Assembly: GCA_026214975.1 (NCBI GenBank)
Contig: JAOBSW010000247.1
Span: forward strand, 1 to 64,000
Direction of reading: 5' to 3'
Source: Gentiana macrophylla
Lineage: Eukaryota; Streptophyta; Magnoliopsida; Gentianales; Gentianaceae
DNA: 64,000 nt
Shown here: piece by piece, positions 1-11,975 of the stretch
Numbering within the stretch: the stretch's first letter is position 1
Layout of the letters: every line of letters begins with the position of its first letter
Translations under genes and position numbers: made by a program
The notes under the pieces: generated by a model
Database searches by the model: none
The model's input: only the letters and a program-made list of their open reading frames with translations
Told to the model about the DNA's origin: nothing

Positions 1-716
1 TTGTTGCTTTGCTGTGCCTTTTGATATGTTGTAGTCTTTCCTTGTCGAGCCTTTGGCTTTGTTCACTACTCGCTTTATTTACGTTATGTTGCCCCCCAAG
101 TGTATTATGAACCTTAGGTTCTTATTGCACTTGAGATCGACTCGCTTGCCTTAGCTTTTTGCCCTTTATGCTAATTTGACCTCAGGCTGAGCGTTTTAAT
201 GTGAACTGTCCCTGGTCTTGGTCTTCTTTGCCTCTTAGGCTCCTTCGACCATCGACTGGGACAGGTGGCCCGACTATGCGAACCGTCCTTTGTCCAGGCC
301 TTTTTCGCCTCTTGGGCTCATTCGGCTTTCGACTGGGACATTTGGCCCGACCATGCGAACCGTCCTTTGCTTTAGCCTCGTTCGCCACTTTGGCTCGTTC
401 GGCTTTTAGCTTGGACCTGTGGCCCGACCCTGCGAACCGTCTTTGTGCCTTTGCATTTGTTGCCCATTAGGCTAACTTTGCTTTTGGCTTTATCAAGATG
501 TCCGACCTGCGGATTTCTCTATTCGTCGACGACTGTTTTGCCTTAACATTTTCTATCACATTGGACTTGTACTGTTTCGGCTATAAATCCTAACAAACAC
601 ATAAAACATCTCGAAAAAACACAAGTTTATTAGAATACTCATAAAATTGTCTCATGGACTTATTACAAGATTTAAAGCTGAAAAGTAAACAAAAGTTCAT
701 CAAAGCAAAGCTTATC
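1..716 (-). other. 3' noncoding tail of element A
   Basis: This stretch lies downstream of the integrase stop in the sense of the element. I see no coding similarity on either strand; the short open frames have no recognisable motif. Its main structure is a 77-bp tandem repeat at 234-464. Tat elements are known for a noncoding segment, often with tandem repeats, between integrase and the 3' LTR. The polypurine tract and 3' LTR are not visible and should lie left of base 1. Confidence 0.55.
234..464 (-). repeat. 77-bp tandem repeat, three copies
   Basis: Units begin at 234, 311 and 388, giving a regular 77-bp period. Each carries a core like GGGACANNTGGCCCGAC followed by TGCGAACCGTC. A weaker fourth copy may follow from about 466 to 530. 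The repeat is inside the 3' tail of the Tat element and is probably part of it. Confidence 0.8.
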
Positions 717-1403
717 TCAAACATAATACTTTCTCAGATTGTTGGCATGCCAATGTCGAGGAACCGTGGTTCCATCTGCTCGCCCAAGTTGATATGACCC
801 TTTGGGGTGAACTTTCAAGATCTGATACGGGCCTTCCCAATTCAGGGTCAATTTTCCGACCGCTTCCTGTCGACTTGCTTCATTCTTCCTCAAACCAAAT
901 CTCCGACTTTGAAGTATCTATGTCGGACCCTCGAGTTGTAGTACTGAGAAATTTTCTGTTTATACCTTGCCATTCTGGCTGAGGCTATCTCTCTTCGCTC
1001 CTCGACATTATCCCTTTCCTGTCGGAGTTCGGGATCATTTGTCTCAACGTTATATGCTAGAACTCGAGGAGAAGGAACACCGATCTCGGCGGGTATTACC
1101 GCTTCGCACCCATATACCAAAGAGAAAGGAGTTTCGCCAGTCGATGAATTAGGAGCTGTCATGTACGACCATAGGATGCTCGGAAGTTGCATTGCCCAAT
1201 CTCGACCTTCTGCCTCTAGTCTTTTCTTTAACCTGACTTGATCTCGTCGATTAGTTTGCTCAACTTGACCGTTTGCTCGTGGGTGAGCCACCGAGGTGAA
1301 TCATTTGGTCGATATGGTATTATTTGCACCATTCTCTAACTTTTCGATCTTAGCGGGTACCATTATCCGAGATCGAGCCTTGAATTCGTACTGCATAGAA
1401 TAT
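717..1403 (-). pseudogene. Element A integrase, C-terminal part
   Basis: This is the second part of the Tat integrase, separated from its first part by element B. Read from 1403 downward it holds the second catalytic aspartate in an SDNG motif (near 1370), with two in-frame stops just after it. Next come AHPRANGQVEQTNR, SSTGETPFSLVYG and a basic C-terminal arm. One missing base near 893 shifts the frame; the other frame then carries the GPY/F motif (NWEGPYQILKVHPKG) and ends at a TGA at 717-719. The frameshift and stops make it nonfunctional. Identity as a Gypsy integrase is firm. Confidence 0.85.
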
Positions 1404-3179
1404 TGATGAGCGTTTTTCACCAAGCAGAAATTTATAAGATGCTCAAGACAACGGTGACTAAACAAGCTCTCTAACCGGCGAGTGTGCCGGTCGATTGCTA
1501 GTATAGCTCACAGGAGTCCGAGGTCGATCCCAAGAGACAAGTGTTTGTGAATACCAAAGTGAGCGTAATTCTTAGTCTAGGTGGTCAAGTGTTGGATAAA
1601 TGTTGAAATTAAAGTAAAGCAAGCTAACAAGTCTAAAAGAGGTAGAAAGATTACACTACTAGATTTCAAAGATGGATAAGGGGACATAGCCGAACCATGA
1701 TCAATAAGGCTAATCTCAACCCCAAGGATGACAAAACCGGGAGTGTGCAATATAACAAAGCGAACTCTTGCATTCAATTTCACGGGTGCGAACTCCTAAA
1801 CCCGGTGCTAGCGTCTGAACAACTCTCTTCTAACACCTTAAGCCTTGTCAAGGTCGAACAACTCTCCCCCTAACAAGTCATGTTTTGCACTCGAGCCGCT
1901 TAAACGCGTAAACGAGTAACCTCGTGATAAGCTCGGTTTAACAACTAAAACGAGACTACACCACGATCCTGGAACCCTTTTCCCACACCCCTCTCTCTGA
2001 ACAACTCTCAAGAGTGATGTGTGTGATTTTGACCTAGGTGATCAATCTAGCCCAAATCCGTTATAACAAGTTCTAAGACGTGAAACATGCAAGAAACAAC
2101 AATAAAAAGCACTACCCACTCCCAATTTCATCACCCAAAGGGTGATTTCACCAAATTTCACATGACCCGGCTATGAAGAGAATTTAGCTACTCATTATAC
2201 TAATCAAAACATGCACAAAACAGTAAATAAGAGCCATAACAAGTAAAAGAGAAGAGAAATATACCATAAGATTGCAGAAATTCGAGTTGAGATCCGAAAA
2301 GTACAAAATAGAGAAGTAATTAAAAGGTGGTCTCTTAGTGTTTGAAATGAAAATCTAAGCTAAGAAATGGAAAGATTGAGCTAAGATGTTGTTGATTTAC
2401 ACTAAAAGGAAGTATTCTAAGCTATTACAAAATTCGAGCTATGAAGGGTAGAGTTTAGCTAAGAAGATGAATAATAATCCCAAAATGGGCTAAGGGGTAT
2501 TTATAGGTGGAGGAAAATCCTGCATTTTTGGTTCGAACATTTGGTTCCATAGAGTGGACGCGTGCGTTCGCTTGAAGTTACGGGCAGCTTAGGGCTTTTG
2601 TCTTTCAAAGCTGGTTTCTGAGGCATGGAACGTGCGTTTGAGAGGTCCTGAAGCGACGTTCAAGGTAGGAACGGCGTTTGAATAGCCTGGAACGCACGTT
2701 CTAGGTAATTGTTAAACCGGCGTTTGAAGGAGTGAACTCTGTATGACTCTGGAAACTCGAACGCCTGGTTTGAGGGTTGGAACGCCGGTTGGAGACACTG
2801 GAACGCTGGTTTGAGGGGTTGGAGCGTGCGTTTTGGACCTGTGCCACCAATTCTTCACTTTTTCTCCCTTTCCACCTCTTTTTCGCCCGGTTATGTTTCT
2901 CATTGTAAACCATTGCCTCTCGGGTCCTCGAGACATCAATACCCTACATCATCACAATGACCAAAAAACAACCAAAACATTCCAAAGGGTAAGCGTGCTC
3001 GGGAATGGGGTCAATATCATCAAAGAGGGTGGTAAACTATCAAAATGACGGAATTACCCCGTGCGAGGAACTCACAATATTACCCGAAAGTGGTCTAAAT
3101 TATCCAAAAATATGCTGAAAATGTGGTAAAGCGGAGGCCAAACAATGTAAGCGGAGTCACGTAAAGTTGACTCCCATCA
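1404..3179 (-). repeat. 3' LTR of element B, 1776 bp
   Basis: On the plus strand it starts TGATGAGCG and ends CCCATCA, giving a 5-bp terminal inverted repeat TGATG. It aligns along most of its length with 14364-15676. A TATA box (CTATAAATA on the minus strand) is at 2498-2506. Upstream of it on the minus strand, at about 2560-2840, lies a run of related words with AACG and CGTT half-sites. Boundary evidence is the adjacent polypurine tract at 3181-3194. Confidence 0.85.
2498..2506 (-). promoter_or_regulatory. TATA box of element B 3' LTR
   Basis: The minus strand reads CTATAAATA. The same word occurs at the matching place in the 5' LTR (15460-15468), which supports it as the core promoter of this LTR family. 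Confidence 0.6.
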
Positions 3180-3180
3180 A

Positions 3181-3194
3181 CCACCCCACACTTA
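3181..3194 (-). other. Polypurine tract of element B
   Basis: The minus strand reads AAGTGTGGGGTGG directly before the LTR start TGATGGG. This is the usual Athila plus-strand primer. Two more copies of the same motif stand further inside the element (4012-4025 and 4573-4587). Confidence 0.75.
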
Positions 3195-3853
3195 GCCTTT
3201 GCTCGTCCTCGAGTAAAATGGGCGTTTTAAAACAAACCAAGGGATTCAACTTTATGATGTAGGTGCTACTACTCACATTCTCAAGGTAAACACAAAGTAA
3301 GAAACACGAACATATACACATTGGTGCAACATTATCAAGAAAATGGAGTGTGTGTGGTGCAAAGCTAGAACCAAGTACTCAAAAAGATTGTTGGGGCTTG
3401 AATCCCAACCAAAAGGTCTACCAACCGTTTCATAATCACGAGCCTCTCCACTAATCTGGTTTACTAAGTTTGGACACGATCAGGCGGGACTTGAGCGGTT
3501 ATAACGTTAGGCTAGGGTGATTTCGGTTAGTCGAAAGGGTATTTTGGGAACCGGAGAAAGAAATGCGAGTGAACCTAATCAACCAAGTACCAACTCATCT
3601 CAGTATCAAGCAAACCACCCAAAACTCCTTTTTGATCAACTTTGACATTTTGGGAACCATAGGTTACCAATACACCCGAACTCATTGCCAAACTCGACTA
3701 TGTTTCAAGTTTCATAAGGTGAGTCCAAGCACACTAGCACCTATCTCACTATCCCAACTCTAACATCATAAAAGCAACTTTTGAGCTCAACCCTTTTATT
3801 TCTATAAACATCAACTTTTATTCAACGAGAGCTAATGTATTTTGAACTTTGTT

Positions 3854-3897
<44 letters not shown>

Positions 3898-5316
3898 AGA
3901 AGAAGAAGGTTCTTTTCCTTGGCCCAAAACTGAACACCAAGCCCAAGCGAGCTCCTCAACACCTTATAGCTCAAAACAAGAAACAACAACCCAATCAAAA
4001 CATCATATTTCCCCACCCCACACTTGTTTTAGCAAGTGTGTTCCAACAAGGACTAGGTCCACTCGTAGGTTAAAATGAAGGATATGTGACCATATTTAAG
4101 GCTCAAGGTAGGTTTCGACTAAGTAACAAAGCGGCTATAAGCGAATGGTGGTGAGACCATTCTATCAAGGTGAGAGGGCTACGAAGGGTAAATGTTCGGT
4201 TAAGGCTTATTTGGCTATGGTAGGGTCAAAAGGGCCTTAAAACCGTCATCCCATGTCCTACTTAGGTAAACCTATGACATTTCGTCTCGAGACTCATGAT
4301 ATGAAAGGTGGTAGTAATCAAATTGTGCACAAAGTGTAGCCGTGAAATAATAAACTCCATTCTCAAGATAATATCAAACCGCAATGCATATGTTCGGGGT
4401 CCCGACTAAGATGATCACCCCTCAAATGTGAAAATAACACATACAACATGGTGCTAAAAACCTTGAAAATTTTTAAAAATTACCCAAAAATCGACTCGAG
4501 CCCGATCATAGGCCAAGTATACCACATTTATAGCACATTTAACAATCAATACCAAGAAAACGGCTAAGTCTCCCCACCCCACACTTAAAGCGAAACACTT
4601 GTCCTCGATGTGTGAGAGATAAAAGAGTAAAAGACTTATTTGTTTGACCAAAAAACCCAGCGAAAAAGGCGCAACCGATACTCGAAACTCGTGACACCCT
4701 CGTATAAGTCCATCCCGAAACCTAAAGCGAGAACAAAAGAAACAAAGAAAGCGTGAAGCGCGGGAAAAGTCCACGTGCTAAAGATCAAGCAATAGGCGAC
4801 GGGTGCGTAAGAAAGCGAGTTTATGCCTCAAAGCGATATCAAAGCATGCCGAGGGGAATGGGATATGCAATGGACGGATACAATATAACAATAAAACTCG
4901 AGAACATCCACGCATGCGAATCAAAGGGAGAAAAACATGCACGGTCAAAGCAGGCCTCGGGTGAACAATGATTACATGTGCGTATCAAAAGTGAAGAATG
5001 TAAAAGCAGCCAAAAGTCGGAAATCAAAAGTCAACTTTGCCTCAAAGTGAATCGAGTCAAAAGTACCCACAAATAAATGAAAAAGCAGACTAGCCAAAAT
5101 ATTTGCACTCTCAAAAGAAAAAGCGAAACAATGAAAAACAAGCTATTTGCTCTCGCCTGTACATCAAAGCTGGAGGATCTGTGTCTTTGGAAGATGGTGC
5201 GATCCACACAAAGAATCGCACTCTCAGTGTGTAGTCTCGGCAGCTTTGTCCCCCACTGTCTCGACCAGCATACCCGCCCGCCTCATGCCCCTGTCTCTGT
5301 CTCAACATCCAACGAA
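3195..5316 (-). other. 3' noncoding region of element B
   Basis: No coding motif was found on either strand. Notable points are a T tract of about 40 bases at 3857-3896, which makes the open frames across it low-complexity artefacts, and two extra polypurine-tract-like motifs at 4012-4025 and 4573-4587. Athila elements normally have a long noncoding 3' region, so this fits. Confidence 0.6.
3857..3896. repeat. Poly-T tract, about 40 bp
   Basis: An uninterrupted run of T on the plus strand inside the noncoding region of element B. It may be a retained A tail of a small retroposon, but I see no clear target duplication around it. Confidence 0.8.
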
Positions 5317-6990
5317 TCATCTCGCCTCAGTCTCTATCTGAACCTCTGACCCCTCATCGGACTCATCCTCTAGTAGGCTCTCGGTAATCCGCTGCAGATC
5401 GGCCTCTATCTCAGGTGTGTACTGGAAGGCTGTAGTATCCAAGTCTCTGTGCGGAAGATGGACCTGTTGAGCTCGAGCTATTGCCTTACAGTTCTTCGCC
5501 AGCCCATTCATCATGATCCATGTTTATCCATCCAATCTCATTTGCTTGTGGGCTATCAGCGGTCCTGTCTCTCGCTCGACCACGGCCCTCCGGTGAAAGG
5601 TATGGTAGGTGTGGGTGGAGGTAAAGTGGTGGAGGAGGTGGAAGGTCGAGGCGGGAGGTGGTGGAATGGTGGTGGTGGTAGTAGTGAGGGAGGTGGTGGC
5701 ATAAGCGAGGGTGGTGGAAGTAGTGGAGGTAGGGGTGAAAGGTTGGAGGACCGTGTGGATGAGCCGCTTGGAAGGCCGAGAAGCGAGCGAGCATTGAGCG
5801 ACTTAGGCATGATAGGCAAAACTTTGCTCTTTCTAATCGATCATCTGCATACTCACCAACTCGTGCATCACGACACAACCCGTAAATCAAGTAGGGGCAC
5901 ATAATCAATCGGCGCTTGTTTTTACGGTTCTCCCGAAATTCGCAAAAATCGTCCTCCCACGTCTACTTTCAACTTATAATGCAAAGGCGTACAACAAGCT
6001 GTAGATCCTTAATGTGAAAATGTGTGATGTTGTCCTTAGGTAGTAGACGATTACGGAGAACTTAGCCTTGACTTTCGATCGTCGGGCCAAGTCGTCGTCA
6101 ACAAGCCCGGCTGCGCGTGTTACCCCCTTTTGACATCCACCGCAACTCGGGGTTGATTTCTATCCTCATCCGCTCCAAGGGTCCTCGATATTACCCCATC
6201 TATTCTTGTCACGAAACCACTCCTCATAATGATCGCCCACGATAGTCGGTGTCCTATAAAAACCATTAATCATTGCGACCGACCATGGGACATTCACTCC
6301 ACGCACCCAAACAGTCCCTCTCTCTAAGTCACCACAGTAAAGTTGGCATACCATTCCCGGACTATCGACAAGTTCGAGGTTGCCTCGGGTTCCAAGATAA
6401 GGTTATTCCAACCCCTACTCCTCAGATTATCCACAAGCGATTTGGTACCACCTTCAAATCTAGCCCTCTTTCAAAGCACATTTTTTATCAACCACGAACT
6501 CCTCGTAATTGCTCAAAGCTTGGGGCGTGGAGAAAGCATGTCGTAAGGAAGAGGTCGGATGAGGCGAAGCTACTTGGGGTTGCGGCTCGGTGGAAGTCGA
6601 GGAATAGGTTGGGTAGGTGGAGGTGTGGGGTTGAGGCTGGTTGGGGGCGGGGGACAGCGACCACAGGTGTGACACGGGACAGGGGTGCCTCTTTGTCAAA
6701 CTCCATGATCTCCTCCTTTGCTATCATCACTGCCATCCTTTGCTAGAGTTTCGACCTTGATGATCGGGCTCAAAATCATCATCCGATGTCTCATCTCTAA
6801 ATTTGTCCATTACCACTAATAGCTCTAGGGTCGGCGCTCAAACCTCTCCCTGGTTCACTCGATTCTAATCCCACCGCCTCTAGTTCGTACATTTGTTTTT
6901 CTGTTTCTTGGATTGGCTCTTACCAACAACAGGCATCTTGCCCTTCCCTTTATCCCCTATCTCCTTTCGTTTACCCCCGCCATCTTCCTA
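5317..6990 (-). pseudogene. Athila extra ORF (putative plant transposon protein domain), broken
   Basis: Minus-strand fragments in several frames form the gene found after integrase in Athila elements. The 6354-6166 piece contains VWVRGVNVPWSVAMINGFY, which resembles the putative plant transposon protein domain of such ORFs. The 5908-5486 piece contains RDARVGEYADDRLERAKF, another conserved block, followed by a proline- and histidine-rich repeat region. The 5514-5317 piece is acidic at the end and looks like the C-terminus. A lysine-rich start (VGKSQSKKQKNKCTN) is near 6900-6940. Multiple frameshifts and stops rule out function. The role of the intact family protein is unknown; an envelope-like role has been proposed from position only. 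Confidence 0.5.
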
Positions 6991-8150
6991 AATTAAGAGC
7001 AACTACACCACAACCAAACACAAGGCAAACCGACCCGATTATCATCAATACGGGATTTCAAAACAACCAAACCAAACCATCCATCACACAACCACCACAC
7101 ATCACAAGGCCAAGAACACGATAAACAAACAAGAAACAAGGTACATAATCAATGACAATTCACAAGCGGGGTAGGGAAAAAATTGAAAAAAATCAAAAAT
7201 CAAACCCTACTCAAAGCGGAAATGTAAACCAAAAGGTACTGTCTTATGCTTAGATTAGCCTACGTGAAGCGTTGTGGAGTGACTAACGAGTCCCGAAACA
7301 ACGGAGAAGGTGGAAATCGACTATGGTGAAAAATCGCCCAAGCACCGATCGAACCGGGAATTTGGTGGATTGTTGTTTGGATTTGGTCTCGAGAAAACAA
7401 AAGAAGGGATCAAGAGGTGTTGATTGCAACAAAAATCGCTCAAAGCGGGTTAGAAAGCGAAGAATTTGAAGCAAGAAGGGGAAGGGCGTGAGAGCGGCGG
7501 TTAGGTCTTGAATTCGATTTTGGGAGCGCCGGGTTGGGGAAGAAGGGTATTTATAGAAAAAAGGGTCAAGCGCTGGTTCCAGAGCATGGAGCGTGCGTTT
7601 CGCATGTCTCAAGCGCCACGTTCGGAAGAGGCAGCGTTTCGCAAAGATGGGCTGGCGTTTGAGCGAGGAACGTGCGTTTGAGCGGGGAGTTGATCTTTGG
7701 GGTAAGAGGCTCAAACGCGGTTTTAAAAAAAAGCGGGAGCGACGTTTGAAGGCTTGGAGCGCACGTTCGAACAATGGGAGCGTGCATTTGAGAGCAAAAG
7801 CAGGAAAAGCAGAAAAAGGGAAATCACTCCACACTCACATCTAACCACCCTAGACCAATCTAGACTCTTACTCAATCAACCTAAACCACAAAAGGTGGGT
7901 TGCCTCCCACTAAGCGCCTTTGTTTTACGTCGTTGGCTCGACAAGATGGATTATACGGTGCCAACTTTTTCAAAGTTATACCGTTGGCACAAGGCGAGAA
8001 AGGGTAGAAAGAGAGGGCGATGGATTTGGAATTATACGAGTCAAGGTTTAAAGTCCATGACAAGACTTACAAGATTCATCACAAGGTGCACGGGATCTTC
8101 AAGATGCACTATTTCTAGTGCTTCATCGTAGGGTAACCGCTCATACCTTT
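6991..8150 (-). other. Noncoding segment of element B with an LTR-like block
   Basis: No conserved protein was found. A 183-residue minus frame over 7834-7283 has no motif and covers the word-like repeats, so I treat it as chance. At 7540-7800 the sequence resembles the TATA and upstream region of the LTRs of this element. At 7890-7935 it has the phrase AAGGTGGGTTGCCTCCCACT, which I associate with the region after Athila integrase. Confidence 0.5.
7540..7800 (-). repeat. LTR-like promoter block inside element B
   Basis: A TATA word identical to that of the LTRs is at 7548-7556. It is followed on the plus strand by CGCTGGTTCCAGAG and then TGGAGCGTGCGTT, matching 15498-15535 of the 5' LTR closely, and by further words with AACG/CGTT half-sites. 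The rest of the LTR is not recognisable here. Confidence 0.55.
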
Positions 8151-8447
8151 TCAACCGCAAGCCATTTGTGGTGAGCGTGCGAACTTAGAATGGGTGATTT
8201 CAATAGCACCGGACGGATAAACTTTCGACACAACATAGGGACCGGACCACCTAGACTTCAACTTCCCTTGGAAAAGATGTAAACGAGTATTGTAGAATAA
8301 GACTTCGTCACCCTCATTGAAAACGCGAGGTTTGATCAACTTATCATGGAGTAACTTAGTCTTTTCTTTATACTTCGTGGAGAGGTCATAAGCACAAAGG
8401 CGGAACTCATCTAGTTCATTCAATTGGGCCATCACGCTTCTCACCAA
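8151..8447 (-). pseudogene. Element B integrase C-terminus with GPY/F motif
   Basis: This 98-residue frame carries the end of the Athila integrase: a region on polyprotein arms (ELDEFRLCAYDLSTKYKEK), then KLKSRWSGPYVVSKVYPSG, which is the GPY/F module thought to help target or multimerise integrase. It ends at 8151. It is out of frame with the catalytic part at 9504-8749; the bridge between them (8448-8748), which should hold the catalytic glutamate, has shifted frames. Confidence 0.8.
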
Positions 8448-8748
8448 TTAAGGTGTCATCGAGGTTTAGCATTTTTGGCCCAATAAGCCTTGTGTTCGAT
8501 TTCTACGGGAAGATGGCAAGATTTACCATAAACTATCATGTAAGGTGACATGCCTGGGGTGTCTTAAAGGCTGTCCTATGGGCCCACAAAGCATCATCTA
8601 ACTTTAAAGACCAACTTTTGGCGTTCGTGTCTACCGTCCTTTCAAGATACGCTTAATACCCCTATTCGTGACTTCAACTTGACCACTCGTTTGGGGATGG
8701 TAAGCGGTACCTAGCTTGTGTTTCACGCCATACTTCTCCAAAAGTTTA

Positions 8749-9504
8749 TCAAAGCGGCTTGTTGGCAAAATGGCTTCCATTATCACTAATTATAACACGT
8801 GGCACCCCAAACCTACAAAAGATGTTCTTTCTAAGAAAGCGGATAACAACATTCCTATCATTGGTGGGTGAGGCTAAGGCTTCGACCCATTTGGATACAT
8901 AATCACACGCGACTAGAATGTACTTGTTACCACACGAAGAGGGATAGGGGCCCATAAAATCAATGCCCCACACGTCAAAAATCTCACACACTATGATCGG
9001 CTTCTGAGGCATCTCACTCCTTCTAGATATACGACCGGACCTTTGACAAGCATCGCAAGATTTCACATAAGCATGTGCATCTCGGAATAGAGTGGGCCAA
9101 TATAGCCCACTTTGCAATACTTTCAAAGCGGTTCTTTGCCCCGAGAAGTGGCCTCCGGCCTCTTTGTCGTGACAAAGCGAGAGAGCACTCAAAATCTCAC
9201 TTTCTGGGATGCACCTCCTCAGAATACCATCCGAACACAACCTATATAGACAAGGATCTTCCCACACATACTTACCCACCTCACTAAGGAATTTACGCCT
9301 TTGGTTCGAGTCAAGGTCGGGGTCTACGAAACCGCACTCGTGGTAGTTGACAAAAGGAGCAAACCAAGGACTACCTTCCTTACCGACTTTTAGAAAGTTC
9401 CCTTTTTTAGCCGGAGAAAGGGTGTCAAGTGCATAGAGTTGCTCGTGAGGAAAAGAATCATTTATCTCCCTTTGTGCCTTAATCAACTCCTCACTAAGCT
9501 CCAT
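8749..9504 (-). pseudogene. Element B integrase zinc-binding and catalytic core
   Basis: The 251-residue frame holds the HHCC zinc-binding domain (HDKEAGGH then KSCDACQR, about residues 113-155) and the start of the DDE core. The first aspartate is in [10 protein letters not shown] (about residue 182) and the second in ISDNGSHF (about residue 242). The frame then breaks, so the third catalytic residue is missing from it. The N-terminal [11 protein letters not shown] matches the region that follows RNase H in Athila. Confidence 0.85.
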
Positions 9505-9859
9505 ACGACTTAGGTGGTCGGCTCACGACATTCTCACAACCTTCCTATCACGGATCTCTAAATCAAACTCTTGCAAGAGCAAGATCCACCTCAAGAGGCG
9601 GGGCTTGGCGTCTTGCTTGGCAAAGAGATAACGCATAAGCGGCATGATCCGTGTGGACAACTACCCGAGAACCTACGAGATGAGACCGAAACTTATCAAA
9701 GCGCAAAGGCGACCGCTAAAAGCTCTTTTTTCGGTGGTGGTGTAATTACATTGGGCGGATTCAAGGTGTGACTTGCATAAGCAATGGGCTTGAAGATTTT
9801 ATCGATCTTTTGACCGAGGACCGCACCAACCAGCGGTGTCACTTGCATCACACATGAGC
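9505..9859 (-). pseudogene. Element B RNase H remnant
   Basis: Minus-strand translation in shifting frames shows the end of the RNase H region, for example GCENV before position 9520 and [18 protein letters not shown] near 9540-9600. No continuous RNase H frame survives. Its place between RT and integrase supports the identification. Confidence 0.55.
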
Positions 9860-11550
9860 TCAAACTCTTGATCCCATTTGAACAACTAAGATGGGAGCGG
9901 TTATAAGCAATTGCTTGAGCATCAAAAAGGCTTCAACACAAGCTTTGTCAAAATCAAGCGGGACGTCTTTTCCAAGAAGAAGAGTAAGAGGGCGGGCTAT
10001 TTTCGAGAAATCCTTGATGAACCTACGATAAAACCCCACATGGCCTAGAAAACCCCTAAGAGTCTTTAGGTTGGTGGGCATAGGAAGCTTAGCTATCGCT
10101 TCAACCTTAGCCTTGTCTACCTCTATACCCTTACTAGATATCTTATGCCCTAAGACTATCCCTTCCGTAACCATCAAATGACACTTCTCCCAATTGAGCA
10201 CCAAGTTTGTCTCCTCACATCTACCCAACACCTTTTCAAGATTATCTAGACATTGTTCAAAGGAATCACCAAACACGCTAAAATCATCCATAAAGACTTT
10301 AAAAACTTTTCTATCATATCCATAAATATGGCCACCATGCACCGTTGGAATGTCGCGGGTGCATTACACAACCCAAAAGGCATCCTACGGAAAGCAAAGG
10401 TACCATAGGGGCAAGTATAGGTAGTCTTTTCTTGGTCCTCTAAAGCCACATGTATTTGGTAATACCCACTAAACCCATCAAGAAAACAATAAAAGGCATG
10501 GCCACTCAATCTTTCCAACATTTGATCAATAAAGGGGAGGGGGAAGTGATCTTTACGGGTTTGGTCATTTAGCTTACGATAATCAATGCAAATTCTATGA
10601 CCACTTACCAAACGCTTAGGTACCTCCTCACCTTTGTCATTGATCTCCACGGTCATACCTCCCTTCTTCGGCACCACTTGGGTGGGACTCACCCACTTGC
10701 TATCCGAGATGGCATAGATAATCCCTAGCTTCAACATTGTGACCACGTCCTTTCTCACAACCTCTTGGAGGTGTAGATTGAGTCTTCTTTGGGGTTGCCT
10801 TACCGGCTTTGCTCCATCTTCCAGAATAATCTTGTGTTGGCAAATGGTGGGACTAATACCCTTTAGGTCGCACATCTTCCACCCGAAAGCACGCTTGTGC
10901 TTCTTAAGCATCTTCACTAACTCATCTTCCTGCAAAGCCGTTAGTGTAGAAGAAATAATCAAAGGAAGTAAATCATTATTTTCAAGAAAAACATACTTCA
11001 AATGAGGTGGAAGTGGCTTCATTTTCAAATCTTTCGGTGGGTCCTCAATTGATGGCTTTTCTAGCTCTCCTTCAAGCCCAAGATCCATCTTCTCGGTCCA
11101 CCTTTCACCCACGAAAGCCATCTTTTCTGGCTCTTTTGCTTCCTCTTCCAATTCCTCTTCCTCATCATGTTCCGTACTTACTCTCTCCATGCCTTCATCG
11201 GATTTATCTTTATATTCCTGCATGTCAACATGTTCCGAAACGCAAGGATATATAGCATCAATAGAAAAACAGTCCTCGGTGCTCTCCTTAGGATGTTTCA
11301 TGGCTTTATAGACATTGACCGCGACTTTTTCATCTCCAACTCTCAATATTATCTCACCACTCGCAACATCTATCAAAGTCCTCCCGGTATTTAAAAAGGG
11401 ACGTCCTAACAACAAAGGTGTTTTGGAGTCCATCTCCATGTCTAGCACTACAAAATCTACCGGGAAGGCAAACTTGTCCACTTTCACTATGACATCCTCT
11501 ATCACTCCCATAGGCTCCCTAATAGACCTATCCGCCATTTGAAGGGTCAT
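9860..11550 (-). pseudogene. Element B protease end plus reverse transcriptase
   Basis: Two overlapping frames make up this unit. The first (11550-10246) begins with the end of the aspartic protease (TPLLLGRPFLNTG), then an acidic linker. The RT follows with CIDYRKLND, FLDGFSGYYQIH holding the first catalytic aspartate, and MPFGLCNAPATFQRCM. A frameshift near 10300 moves the second half to 10342-9860, which holds the FMDD catalytic box (FKVFMDDFSVFG) and the connecting region (LRGFLGHVGFYRRFI). The catalytic residues are preserved but the frame is broken, so no active enzyme is expected. Confidence 0.88.
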
Positions 11551-11975
11551 CCCGTTGGCTCCAACTCTCCTAGATCAAGACTCTCATATATAGCACGGGG
11601 CATTAGGCTTACACTAGCCCCCAAATCACATAAGACACTAGGAAAATGAGTCGTACCAATAGTAACCGGGATAGTAAAACTACCCTTGTCCCTAACTTTC
11701 GGGGGAATCTTAGACTTTCCATTAAAAATAGCGGAACACTCTTCATTTAAACACACAACTTCTTGCATCTTACCCTTCTTAGTTAGTAACTCTTTCAAAA
11801 ACTTACAATACGAGGGCATGTTTGCAAGTGCTTCAAGAAAAGGAATGTTCAAATCAATTTTTCGTAAAATTTCAATGAATCGAGTTTGTGCCTTATTCAA
11901 GCAACTTTGTCTATGATTCTTAGGGGGATATGGGAGAGTACTCAAATCAAAATCTTTAGAAGGAGGAGGGATCAT
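11547..11975 (-). pseudogene. Element B aspartic protease N-terminal part
   Basis: This 142-residue frame ends with VLCDLGASVSLMPRAIYE. D-L-G-A-S is the active-site motif of Athila proteases, which usually read D(L/S/T)GA. The frame shifts at the boundary with 11550, where the rest of the protease continues. The enzyme would normally cut the gag-pol polyprotein inside the particle. Confidence 0.8.

Noticed and set aside
3822..4073. Open frames on both strands with poly-Lys or poly-Phe
   Set aside because: They read through the 40-base T tract; low-complexity artefacts.
4012..4587. Further LTR starts beside the inner polypurine-like motifs
   Set aside because: No TGATG start follows the motifs and no LTR similarity is visible there.
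5449..5904. Gly/Val-rich 151-residue plus frame
   Set aside because: It is the antisense of the Pro/His-rich repeat in the Athila extra ORF.
7283..7834. 183-residue minus-strand frame
   Set aside because: It covers the LTR-like word repeats of element B, has no motif, and no similar ORF is known at this place.
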